NCBI GenBank assembly: GCA_044227095.1
Contig: JBGAFV010000001.1
Location: 992,001-1,056,000, forward strand
Source: JACMLD01 sp044227095
GTDB lineage: Bacteria; Bacteroidota; Bacteroidia; Chitinophagales; Chitinophagaceae
DNA length: 64,000 nt
Reading direction: 5' to 3'
Below are positions 8,262 through 15,041 of this stretch, one piece after another (the first letter of the stretch is position 1; each line of letters begins with the position of its first letter). A program made the position numbers and the translations under genes. The notes under the pieces are model-generated. The model was not told where the DNA came from and searched no databases. It saw nothing but the letters and a program-made list of their open reading frames with translations.

Positions 8262-9028
8262 ATTTTAAAAATACCAATATTGCTTTTATCATTATCGTGC
8301 TAATGTTGGGAGGTATTGATCTTCGCTATCACATTCCATTTTATATTTTTATCCTGGTTGCATTTATTTATTCGTTGGTACTTTTTTACGGTTCTTATTA
8401 TGTGGGCAGCAATTTTTTTATGAAAGTTTTGTGCAAAGCCAACACGCAAGAAAAACAAATTGCTATTAGCTTCGATGATGGACCGGCTAAAAAATATACA
8501 GCAGAAATTCTGCAGGTGTTAAAAGCAAATAATGTTCCGGCTGTCTTTTTTTGTATTGGTAAAAATATTGCAGGCAATGAAGATTTATTGAAGCAAATTA
8601 AAGACGAAGGGCATATTATTGGCAACCATAGTTTTTCACATCATTTTTGGTTCGATCTTTTTTCAACAAAAAAAATGCTGAATGATGTAGGGCTGATGAG
8701 CGAAACTGTAAGAGAACTGGTTGGCGTAATACCAAAATTGTTCAGGCCGCCATATGGTGTAACAACACCCAATATGAAAACTGTAATGAGCAAAAACGGT
8801 TTAACTGCTATAGGATGGAATATTAGAAGCCTTGATACTGTAATAAAAGGAGAAGAAAAACTATTGCAAAAAATAAGCAACCAATTAAAACCTGGTTCAA
8901 TTATTTTGCTGCACGATACAAGCAAGACTACATTAGCCATATTGCCACGCTTTATTGAGCTGGCAAAAAACAAAGGATATGAATTTGTGCGCATCGATAA
9001 GTTATTAAACGTTTCGCCCTATGTTTAA
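8255..9028 (+). CDS. membrane-anchored polysaccharide deacetylase family protein (NodB domain)
   Basis: A 257-residue protein. Two hydrophobic segments within about residues 5-50 anchor it in the inner membrane. The NodB domain follows from about residue 65, with the metal and catalytic motifs SFDDGPA, HSFSHH (HxxxH-type metal ligands), RPPYG and LLHD. These are the canonical motifs of metal-dependent carbohydrate esterase family 4. The start codon overlaps the preceding stop and the end overlaps the LolA-like gene by 8 bases. Its role in the pigment cluster is unclear; removal of an acyl group from a lipid or glycan is the general family activity. Confidence 0.85.
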   Translation: MLNFKNTNIAFIIIVLMLGGIDLRYHIPFYIFILVAFIYSLVLFYGSYYVGSNFFMKVLCKANTQEKQIAISFDDGPAKKYTAEILQVLKANNVPAVFFCIGKNIAGNEDLLKQIKDEGHIIGNHSFSHHFWFDLFSTKKMLNDVGLMSETVRELVGVIPKLFRPPYGVTTPNMKTVMSKNGLTAIGWNIRSLDTVIKGEEKLLQKISNQLKPGSIILLHDTSKTTLAILPRFIELAKNKGYEFVRIDKLLNVSPYV

Positions 9029-9710
9029 AAAAATTTTGATCTCACCCCTTTCCCTCTTCAATAGAGAGGGGTGTGTGCGTGGCCTCTTATTAATGATGTT
9101 TTTGTTTGTAACCAGCACCGCCCTTTTTGCTCAGTACGCAGGCTATAAACCTGTAGCAGAAATGACTGCATTTAAAGATCAGTTTGCTACTGCCTCCAAA
9201 CAAATGCAATCTGTTAAGGCAGATTTTGCGCAGGAGAAAAACCTCACCATGCTATCGGAAAAAATTATCTCTAAAGGAAAATTCTGGTTTAAGAAAGACG
9301 ACATGGTGCGTATGGAATACACGCAGCCATATCAATACCTGGTTATCATAAACAAAAACAATGTTTATGTAAAAGACGGACAGAAAGAAAATAAAATCTC
9401 CACAAAATCAAACAAACTTTTTCAGCAAATCAACCGCATGATGGTAGATTGCGTGCAGGGCACTGCATTAAGCAACCCGGATTTTAAAGTGGCGGCATTT
9501 GAAAATGCATCAACCTGGCTTATAGAGCTATCACCAGTTGCAAAAGGAATGAAAGATTATTTTAAAAACATCAATATTATATTGTCAAAAAAAGATTATT
9601 CAGTTAATAAGCTTGAGATGTATGAACAATCGGGCGACAATACTATTATCAGTTTCACCAATAAAGAATTGAATGCCGTTATTGCAGATGCGTTATTTTT
9701 TATTAAGTAG
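9021..9710 (+). CDS. LolA-like outer-membrane lipoprotein carrier protein with repeat-derived signal-peptide insert
   Basis: A 229-residue LolA-fold protein (FAQEKNLTMLSEKIISKGKF, then FWFKKDDMVRMEYTQPYQYL is typical). LolA-like proteins bind a hydrophobic moiety in the periplasm, and versions of it are standard in aryl-polyene clusters, where they probably shuttle the pigment lipid to the outer membrane. The N-terminus is odd: MFKKI is followed by about 14 residues encoded by a dispersed palindromic repeat (9041-9082), and only then by the hydrophobic core LLLMMFLFVTSTALFAQ. An alternative ATG at 9093 would give a signal peptide without its basic region. The 9021 start overlaps the deacetylase stop. 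Confidence 0.82.
   Translation: MFKKILISPLSLFNREGCVRGLLLMMFLFVTSTALFAQYAGYKPVAEMTAFKDQFATASKQMQSVKADFAQEKNLTMLSEKIISKGKFWFKKDDMVRMEYTQPYQYLVIINKNNVYVKDGQKENKISTKSNKLFQQINRMMVDCVQGTALSNPDFKVAAFENASTWLIELSPVAKGMKDYFKNINIILSKKDYSVNKLEMYEQSGDNTIISFTNKELNAVIADALFFIK
9041..9082. repeat. in-frame copy of the CCCCTCT..AGAGGGG palindromic repeat
   Basis: CTCACCCCTTTCCCTCTTCA is followed by ATAGAGAGGGGTGTGTG. It has the same form as the left ends of the intergenic elements at 16758 and 43023 (CCTCACCCCCGTCCCCTCTC, then GAGAGGGGTG). It lies wholly inside the first 21 codons of the LolA-like gene. Confidence 0.7.
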
Positions 9711-10305
9711 TTGCCTGTTTTTTTTGGCAGCCTGCAGTTCTGTATATAAAGGTTCAAAAAAAACAGGAACTGATGTTTCATGCCTGCAAAAATTCAAGCC
9801 GGCTTTTACAAGAACCCTGTATAATACAAAAGTTGATGTAGTGGGCAAACACCTCAGTGGACTGCTGCTTTTAAAATCTATGCCCGATAGCAGTACAAGA
9901 ATTGTTTTTTCAAACGAAATGGGTTTTAAATATTTCGACTTTGAATTTTCTGCTGCCGGTGTTTTTAAAGTTTATTATGTGCTGCCACAAATGGATAAAA
10001 AAGCTGTGCTAACCACACTTCGCAAAGATTTTGAAATTGTTTTAATGCAGCATCTTGCTGCAGAACAATCTTTCATGCTAAAAAAAGATGGACTTATTTA
10101 TTATGGTTTTCCGCAGGAAAAAGGCAATAATTATTATATTACAGACAGTACCTGTCAGCAACTTATAAGGCTGGAGCGGGCATCCAAAAGAAAACCGGTG
10201 GTAACTGTAATCATGAAAGATTATGAAGCAGGCATGCCGGATAGCATTGGAATCACTCACGAAAATTTTAACTTTACCATTGGGTTAAAAAAATTGAAGC
10301 AATGA
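9688..10305 (+). CDS. outer-membrane-type lipoprotein of unknown function in pigment cluster
   Basis: The start at ATG 9688 gives MRYFLLSSCLFFLAACSS, a type II signal peptide with lipobox LAAC; an upstream in-frame ATG at 9673 would only add five residues. The coding region overlaps the end of the LolA-like gene by 23 bases. The mature protein of about 190 residues is beta-rich, and no family motif is recognised. Co-occurrence with a LolA-like carrier in aryl-polyene and flexirubin clusters suggests a role in placing the pigment or its lipid in the envelope. Its stop overlaps the next start (ATGA). Confidence 0.75.
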   Translation: MRYFLLSSCLFFLAACSSVYKGSKKTGTDVSCLQKFKPAFTRTLYNTKVDVVGKHLSGLLLLKSMPDSSTRIVFSNEMGFKYFDFEFSAAGVFKVYYVLPQMDKKAVLTTLRKDFEIVLMQHLAAEQSFMLKKDGLIYYGFPQEKGNNYYITDSTCQQLIRLERASKRKPVVTVIMKDYEAGMPDSIGITHENFNFTIGLKKLKQ

Positions 10306-10673
10306 TTTTAGCGGGCGATTTTTATACAGTAACCAATACGGTAACAGAGGCTGATAAGATAGAGGCAATCCTGGCAATTAATCCCGACCATGAGATTTTT
10401 AAAGGGCATTTCCCGGGTCAGCCTGTTGTACCCGGTGTTTGTATGATGCAGATAGTAAGGGAGGTGCTGGAATCTGCCACCAGCAAACATTTGCGGCTCC
10501 ATACTGGTTTAGATTTAAAGTTCCTTTCCGTCATAGATCCCGGCAAAAACAGCACCATTCATATCGAAATCAATTATACCCTGCTCGCTTCCGGCGATAT
10601 CAATACCACTGCCCGCATTTTTTATGCAGAGACTACTTTTTTTAAATTCAAGGGCGTTTTTACGGAGAGCTAA
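10302..10673 (+). CDS. 3-hydroxyacyl-ACP dehydratase, FabZ-like hotdog protein
   Basis: A 123-residue single hotdog domain with the FabZ-type active-site region HEIFKGHFPGQPVVPGVCMM at about residues 27-46. The loop His of GHFPG and the helix beginning VPGVxxxQ are both present. It overlaps the lipoprotein gene by 4 bases and is the last gene of the + strand pigment run. With the truncated hotdog protein at the window start it probably supplies dehydration steps for the polyene, although a cluster-independent role in fatty-acid synthesis is possible. Confidence 0.85.
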   Translation: MILAGDFYTVTNTVTEADKIEAILAINPDHEIFKGHFPGQPVVPGVCMMQIVREVLESATSKHLRLHTGLDLKFLSVIDPGKNSTIHIEINYTLLASGDINTTARIFYAETTFFKFKGVFTES

Positions 10674-10907
10674 CCCAGAGGCTCCGGGGACACGGAGATA
10701 CACAGGTTTTTTAGAATTATACTTTGGGTGCCAGCATCTGTTTTTCATGGCATCATCGTTGCTACGCTCAGTTCATCGGCAGTACAAAGGGCTATGAACT
10801 ATAGACTATGAACTCCCGACTTCTTTCCTCTTTCCGTGGTTCAAATGGCGTGGCTATATTACCGGGTTTTCCTGTATCTTGCACGTCCTTTAAAAAACAA
10901 AAATTGT
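10674..10907. other. intergenic region with dispersed-repeat remnants
   Basis: No gene is seen. CCGGGGACACGGAGATACAC (10688-10707) resembles the CACGGAGxCAC family found in the tandem repeat at 55646-56268. GGCATCATCGTTGCTACGCT, followed by CAGTTCATCGGCA (10749-10781), resembles a stretch near 33640-33670. An upstream extension of the following ORF to 10836 runs through this material and is not supported. Confidence 0.5.
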
Positions 10908-11570
10908 ATGGATTATAGTAAAATCATAGCCGTTTCTGGTTTGCCCGGTTTGCACGAACTTATCAGCAGCAAAAACGACGGTGCTATTGTACGTTCACTG
11001 GATGATAAAACAACAAAATTTGTTTCCAGCCGTATTCATAATTTCTCACACCTGGAGAGTATAGAAATTTATACGGTAAAAGAAAATGTAAACCTGGTAG
11101 ATATATTGCTGGCGATGCAAAATAGCAAAGCAGCATTGCCCGATACTAAAGACAATGCCGCAATAAAAAAATATTTTGAAAGCGCATATCCCGACCTGGA
11201 TTTTGAAAGAGTCTACAGCAGCGATATGAAGAAGATTGTAAAGTGGTTTGAAATTCTTCAGAAAAACAATATAGAAATTAAATTGTCTGAGCCACCAGCT
11301 GAAGAAGAGGAAGCACCAGTAGTAGAAGAAGAGAAAAAAGCTGCGCCAGCAAAAGAAAAACCTGCAGCCAAACCTGCTAAAGCTGTTAAAGAAGAACCTG
11401 TAGCAGAAGAAGAAGCACCTAAAAAGAAAGCAGCGCCAAAGAAAAAAGAAGCAGAAGAAAAACCTGCAAAAGCAGCCGCTTCCAAAACGGCCAAACCCGC
11501 TACAAAAGCAGCAAAAGAAAAACCTGCCGAAGAAGCGCCAAAGAAAAAGGCAGCACCAAAAAAGAAATAA
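10908..11570 (+). CDS. DUF5606 domain protein with histone H1-like Lys/Ala/Glu-rich tail
   Basis: The start is ATG 10908 (MDYSKIIAVSGLPGLHELIS). The longer frame from 10836 adds residues from a repeat-rich region. Residues 1 to about 125 form a compact domain I recognise as DUF5606, common in Bacteroidota and of unknown function. From about residue 128 to 220 the protein is low-complexity, with runs of EE, AAPKKK and AKPA and blocks KKKAAPKKK repeated near the end. Such tails occur on bacterial nucleoid proteins, but the acidic blocks make DNA binding uncertain. A strong terminator follows. Confidence 0.78.
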   Translation: MDYSKIIAVSGLPGLHELISSKNDGAIVRSLDDKTTKFVSSRIHNFSHLESIEIYTVKENVNLVDILLAMQNSKAALPDTKDNAAIKKYFESAYPDLDFERVYSSDMKKIVKWFEILQKNNIEIKLSEPPAEEEEAPVVEEEKKAAPAKEKPAAKPAKAVKEEPVAEEEAPKKKAAPKKKEAEEKPAKAAASKTAKPATKAAKEKPAEEAPKKKAAPKKK

Positions 11571-11588
11571 TAACAAACCATTAATAGC

Positions 11589-11652
11589 ACAGGCTACCGC
11601 AGTAAGGCTTCAGTATTTTTTTGAACCTGAAGCAGTAGCCTGTAGTTTTTTA
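11589..11652 (+). terminator. intrinsic terminator after DUF5606 gene
   Basis: The arms ACAGGCTAC...GGCTTCAG and CTGAAGC...GTAGCCTGT pair with few mismatches and are followed by a T-rich tract, ending 14 bases before the next start codon. Confidence 0.75.
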
Positions 11653-11665
11653 AACAATCAATCTT

Positions 11666-13390
11666 ATGATAAAAGCAAGCGCAGATATAAAAGCATTGCC
11701 AAGAAAATTTTTACCGGCAGATTTTACCATTACCAATTGGGAAAACCTGGAACCCTATTTTCAGCAATTACTAGACAGGCCGCTTAGCTCAAAAGCAGAT
11801 CTGGAACAATGGTTAAAAGACAGCAGTGAACTGGAAGCTGTAATAAGTGAAGATGCATGCTGGAGGCAAATTAAAATGACCTGCGATACAGAAAACAAAT
11901 CGCTGGAAGAAGCTTTTGTTTTTTTTGTTACACAGGTTCAACCCAAAATACAACCTTACGCAGATAAAATTAACCGCAAGCTTATTGAATGCCCTTATAC
12001 TGCAGAACTTGATCAGCAATTGTATTTTACATACCTGCGTAGCGTAAAAAAGAGTATTGATTTATTCAGGGAAATCAACATCCCTATTCTTTCAGAACTG
12101 AGCGTAATGGGCCAGCAGTTTGGTGTTATCTCTGGTAAAATGACCGTTGAAGTAGAAGGAAAAGAATACACACTGCAGCAAGCCGCTAAATTTTTAGAAA
12201 GCCACGATAGAAATCTCCGCGAAAGCGTTTATCGCAAAATAAATGAAAGAAGGTTGCAGGATAAAGAAGCGCTGGGCAATCTCTATTCTCAATTGATTGA
12301 AAAAAGACAACAGGTAGCAAAGAATGCTGGTTTTGAAAATTACCGCGATTATAAATTTGCAGACCTTGGCCGTTTCGACTACAGCAAAGAAGATTGTTTT
12401 GAGTTTCACAACTCTGTAAAAAAATATATCCTTCCGCTGGTTGATAAAATTTACGAAGCAAAAAAGAAAAAGCTGGGCATAGATGTTTTACGTCCGTGGG
12501 ACCTGGAAGCAGAACCAGAAGGAACAGCTCCATTGCGTCCTTTTAAAACAGGTGAAGAGCTTTTGCAAAAAAGCATAGCCTGCTTTGAAAAGATAAGGCC
12601 ATTCTTTGCAGACTGTCTTCGCAAAATGAATGAGATGCACAGGTTTGATCTTGAAAGCCGTAAAGGAAAAGCACCCGGCGGATATAACTGCCCGCTTGCA
12701 GAAACAGGCGCACCATTTATTTTTATGAATGCTGCAGGCCAGATGAGCGATGTTACAACAATGGTGCATGAAGGTGGCCATGCAGTACATTCGTTTCTTG
12801 CACATCCGCTTCCATTAAGTTCTTTTAAAGAATACCCAATGGAAATTGCAGAAGTAGCCAGTATGGCCATGGAACTTTTTAGCATGGATTACTGGGATGT
12901 TTTCTTCAGCAGCCAGGAAGAACTTACACGTGCTAAAGAGCACCAGTTAGAACGTGTTATTACCATATTTCCGTGGATTGCAACAATAGATAAATTTCAA
13001 CATTGGGTGTATGAAAACCCAACACATACGCCTGAACAACGTGCAGAAAAATGGGTAGAAATATTAAATGAGTTTTCAAGTAAGGTGATAGATTTCAGCG
13101 GACTTGAAAATTATCGCAGTACAAGCTGGCAAAGACAGCTTCATTTGTTTGAAGTTCCGTTTTATTATATTGAATACGGTATTGCGCAACTTGGTGCTAT
13201 TGGTTTGTGGAAACAATTCAAACAAAACAAAGAAGCTGCGCTTGATAATTATTCCAAAGCCCTCAGTCTTGGAGGTACAGCTACATTACCCAAACTTTAT
13301 GAAGCAGCAGGGTTGAAATTTAACTTCGGAGAAGAGAATATTAAACAGCTTATGCAATTTGTAGACAATGAGCTGAAAAAAATTGAATGA
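11666..13390 (+). CDS. pepF: M3 family oligoendopeptidase (PepF-like)
   Basis: A 574-residue cytoplasmic zinc peptidase of the M3 (oligopeptidase F/thimet) group; no signal peptide is present. The zinc motif HEGGH lies at residues 368-372 (TTMVHEGGHAVHSF), and the downstream Glu ligand region EIAEVASMAMELF follows about 25 residues later, as in the family. Length fits PepF. It would cleave short cytoplasmic peptides. It stands alone, between terminators on both sides. Confidence 0.9.
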   Translation: MIKASADIKALPRKFLPADFTITNWENLEPYFQQLLDRPLSSKADLEQWLKDSSELEAVISEDACWRQIKMTCDTENKSLEEAFVFFVTQVQPKIQPYADKINRKLIECPYTAELDQQLYFTYLRSVKKSIDLFREINIPILSELSVMGQQFGVISGKMTVEVEGKEYTLQQAAKFLESHDRNLRESVYRKINERRLQDKEALGNLYSQLIEKRQQVAKNAGFENYRDYKFADLGRFDYSKEDCFEFHNSVKKYILPLVDKIYEAKKKKLGIDVLRPWDLEAEPEGTAPLRPFKTGEELLQKSIACFEKIRPFFADCLRKMNEMHRFDLESRKGKAPGGYNCPLAETGAPFIFMNAAGQMSDVTTMVHEGGHAVHSFLAHPLPLSSFKEYPMEIAEVASMAMELFSMDYWDVFFSSQEELTRAKEHQLERVITIFPWIATIDKFQHWVYENPTHTPEQRAEKWVEILNEFSSKVIDFSGLENYRSTSWQRQLHLFEVPFYYIEYGIAQLGAIGLWKQFKQNKEAALDNYSKALSLGGTATLPKLYEAAGLKFNFGEENIKQLMQFVDNELKKIE

Positions 13391-13392
13391 TA

Positions 13393-13432
13393 CCAATAAA
13401 AATACCCGCTTTAGGGTATGTTTTACTATTGG
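13393..13432 (+). terminator. nested hairpin directly after pepF stop
   Basis: The outer stem CCAATA/TATTGG encloses the inner stem ATACCC/GGGTAT (loop GCTTTA), starting 2 bases after the stop codon, with GTTTTA following the inner stem. It may terminate pepF or stabilise its mRNA. Its 3' base pairs overlap the -33 box of the promoter below. Confidence 0.4.
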
Positions 13433-13459
13433 AATAACAGCTCAACGCTATTATCTTTG
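13429..13459 (+). promoter_or_regulatory. Bacteroidota-type promoter for candidate sRNA
   Basis: TTG at 13429-13431, a 20-bp spacer and TATCTTTG at 13452-13459 match the Bacteroidota primary-sigma consensus TTTG/TAnnTTTG. No start codon on the + strand follows before the terminator at 13526. Confidence 0.6.
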
Positions 13460-13465
13460 GTTCTC

Positions 13466-13561
13466 TTAAAAAAATAATCGCATCAGCGATTTTAAAATAG
13501 CTACTAATCAGAGCCTTAACCAAGATGTCCCGCTGTTTCTACAGCGGGGCATTATTTTTTT
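13466..13561 (+). ncRNA. candidate small RNA of about 95 nt
   Basis: The unit is bounded by a consensus promoter upstream (13429-13459) and a strong intrinsic terminator (13526-13561). It contains a 5' hairpin AATCGC/GCGATT with ATCA loop (13475-13490), an unstructured A/U-rich middle, then the terminator stem. No plausible ORF fits, and the next gene (asd) is on the other strand, so this is not a leader of a downstream gene. I do not recognise an Rfam family. Alternatives are a read-through terminator of pepF with a chance promoter match. Confidence 0.42.
13526..13561 (+). terminator. strong intrinsic terminator
   Basis: A 12-bp stem ATGTCCCGCTGT/ACAGCGGGGCAT (one G-T pair) with a TTCT loop is followed by a run of T. 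Confidence 0.85.
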
Positions 13562-13749
13562 ATGGCAGGAGGAGTAGGAGAAAAAGAGCGCTGCAGACTG
13601 GAGATACAAAACTTCCCTTGTAAATAAATGCAGATCCGCGTTTAATCTTGTCTGTTATAAAAATCCGTGCATCTGCGGCAATTACACTTTTTTTCTTTTG
13701 TGCGCTTAGTCCTACCGCCAACCCTCCTTTTCTCCTTTAACCTCTTAGC
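13562..13749. other. intergenic repeat remnants between convergent units
   Basis: No gene is seen. AAATGCAGATCCGCG (13626-13640) and AAAATCCGTGCATCTGCGGC (13659-13678) belong to the ATCTGCG..CTGCGGC family that forms a perfect palindrome at 41274-41320. Confidence 0.5.
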
Positions 13750-14748
13750 CTAAAATATTCCTTGAGCGTTTAAATATTCTGCAATCTGCACAGCATTGGT
13801 TGCAGCACCTTTGCGCAGGTTATCGCTCACAATCCACATGTTTAAAGTATTGGGTTGGGTTTCATCTCTTCTAAGTCTTCCCACAAACACTTCATCTTTT
13901 TCATGTGCATCCATTGGCATTGGGTATTGCTGGTTAGCAAGATCATCCACTACAACAACGCCGGGTGCAGTTTTCAATAATTCTTTTACTTCGTCCAAAT
14001 CAAAATCATTGCTAAACTCTACATTCACAGATTCACTATGGCCGCCCATAACCGGTATGCGTACAGTGGTAGCCGTTACACGTATATTATCATCACGCAT
14101 AATTTTTTTGGTTTCTTTCACCATTTTCATTTCTTCTTTGGTGTAACCGTTTTCAGTAAACACATCAATCTGCGGAATTACATTCAGATCAATAGGATAT
14201 TTATAAGCCATTTCGCCTTTTACGCCTTTGCGTTCATTCATCAACTGTGTTACTGCTTTTACGCCAGTACCTGTTACACTCTGGTAGGTTGATACAACAA
14301 TTCTTTTAATATTGTATTTTTTGTGCAATGGGTTAAGCGCCACCACCATTTGTATAGTAGAACAATTGGGGTTAGCAATAATTTTATCTGATGCGGTTAA
14401 AATGTCTGCATTTATTTCTGGTACTATCAATGGTTTGGTTGCATCCATTCTCCATGCAGAAGAATTGTCAATTACAGTTATTCCGGCTTCTGCAAATTTT
14501 GGCGCCCACTCAAGCGAAGTGCTGCCACCTGCAGAAAAGATTGCTACATCAGGTTTGGCTGCAATAGCATCCGCCATACTTACAACCTTGTATTTCTTTC
14601 CTTTGTATTCTACTTCCTTGCCTACAGATTTTTCTGAAGCCACGGGAAGCAAATCGCTTACAGGGAAATTACGTTCTGCCAATACTTGTAACATTTTGGT
14701 ACCTACCAAACCGGTAGCGCCTACTACTGCAACTTTTAACTGTTTCAT
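13750..14748 (-). CDS. asd: aspartate-semialdehyde dehydrogenase
   Basis: A 332-residue cytoplasmic enzyme that reduces aspartyl-phosphate to aspartate semialdehyde, the branch point to lysine/DAP, threonine, isoleucine and methionine. The N-terminal NADP motif GATGLVG is at residues 10-16, catalytic Cys129 lies in ANPNCST, and the acid/base His is in GGHSESVNVEF. The length matches the short bacterial family. It has no close promoter of its own; the only good promoter matches lie beyond a 20-codon Lys/Thr/Ile-rich leader and a strong terminator hairpin (14816-14996), so it is probably controlled by transcription attenuation. Confidence 0.96.
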   Translation of the reverse strand: MKQLKVAVVGATGLVGTKMLQVLAERNFPVSDLLPVASEKSVGKEVEYKGKKYKVVSMADAIAAKPDVAIFSAGGSTSLEWAPKFAEAGITVIDNSSAWRMDATKPLIVPEINADILTASDKIIANPNCSTIQMVVALNPLHKKYNIKRIVVSTYQSVTGTGVKAVTQLMNERKGVKGEMAYKYPIDLNVIPQIDVFTENGYTKEEMKMVKETKKIMRDDNIRVTATTVRIPVMGGHSESVNVEFSNDFDLDEVKELLKTAPGVVVVDDLANQQYPMPMDAHEKDEVFVGRLRRDETQPNTLNMWIVSDNLRKGAATNAVQIAEYLNAQGIF

Positions 14749-14815
14749 AATTGTTTTTTTAGCAACCAGTTGAACGGTTTATTGCCGTTGTTTTTCTGTT
14801 TTAAATGGTGATATA

Positions 14816-14842
14816 ATAAAAAGCCCCCGGTGTACCGGGGGC
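14816..14842 (-). terminator. attenuator (leader terminator) upstream of asd
   Basis: On the minus strand the 8-bp stem GCCCCCGG/CCGGGGGC has a 4-base loop and is followed by TTTTTATTAT. It lies 68 bases before the asd start and downstream of the leader ORF. No minus-strand protein gene ends here, so it acts on the asd leader transcript or a small RNA. Confidence 0.8.
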
Positions 14843-14870
14843 CTATGAATATCTTGTTATAACAAAACGA

Positions 14871-14933
14871 TCAATAACCTCCCGTTGTGGAATGTTTCTT
14901 TATGCGCTTTGTTATAGTTGTAATTTTTTTCAC
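14871..14933 (-). CDS. asd leader peptide (Lys/Thr/Ile-rich, 20 codons)
   Basis: GTG start at 14933, then KKITTITKRIKKHSTTGGY and TGA. Of 19 residues after the start, five are Lys, five Thr and three Ile, end products or relatives of the aspartate family that asd feeds. The segment just after the stop codon (14858-14869) can pair perfectly (one G-U) with codons 6-10 (14905-14916), and the terminator follows at 14842. This is the organisation of classical threonine-type attenuators: ribosome stalling on the Thr/Ile/Lys codons would disrupt this stem and change terminator formation. The GTG may lie almost at the 5' end if the nearer promoter is used. Confidence 0.72.
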   Translation of the reverse strand: MKKITTITKRIKKHSTTGGY

Positions 14934-14938
14934 GAGGC

Positions 14939-14996
14939 CAAAAGTAATGCAGCAATCTTATTAATCCAAAATTATTTACTGAAAAAATGTTTGCAA
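14939..14996 (-). promoter_or_regulatory. asd: tandem promoters for asd leader transcript
   Basis: Reading the minus strand, TTG (14996-14994), N19 and TAATTTTG (14974-14967) form one promoter. TTTG (14970-14967), N20 and TACTTTTG (14946-14939) form a second. The -7 box of the first doubles as the -33 box of the second. Both match the Bacteroidota consensus. Confidence 0.62.
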
Positions 14997-15041
14997 CCTA
15001 AGCAACATCATTTTCTACTTACCAGCAAAGCGGCCTTATCT

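Noticed and set aside
10836..10907. Upstream start for the DUF5606 gene
   Set aside because: The added residues are unrelated to the domain and come from a repeat-rich intergenic stretch.
11046..11590. Long minus-strand ORFs opposite the DUF5606 gene
   Set aside because: They are Phe/Cys- or Ala-rich shadows of the AAG/GAA/GCA-rich low-complexity tail on the + strand.
14816..14933. Leader region considered as 6S RNA, a free sRNA or a known riboswitch
   Set aside because: A Lys/Thr/Ile-rich ORF with an RNA stem overlapping its codons and a terminator before asd fits attenuation better; I recognise no lysine-riboswitch or 6S pattern.
14892..15041. N-terminal extension of the lamin-tail protein
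   Set aside because: The extension lacks a signal sequence and overlaps the asd leader; ATG 15042 gives a clean signal peptide.
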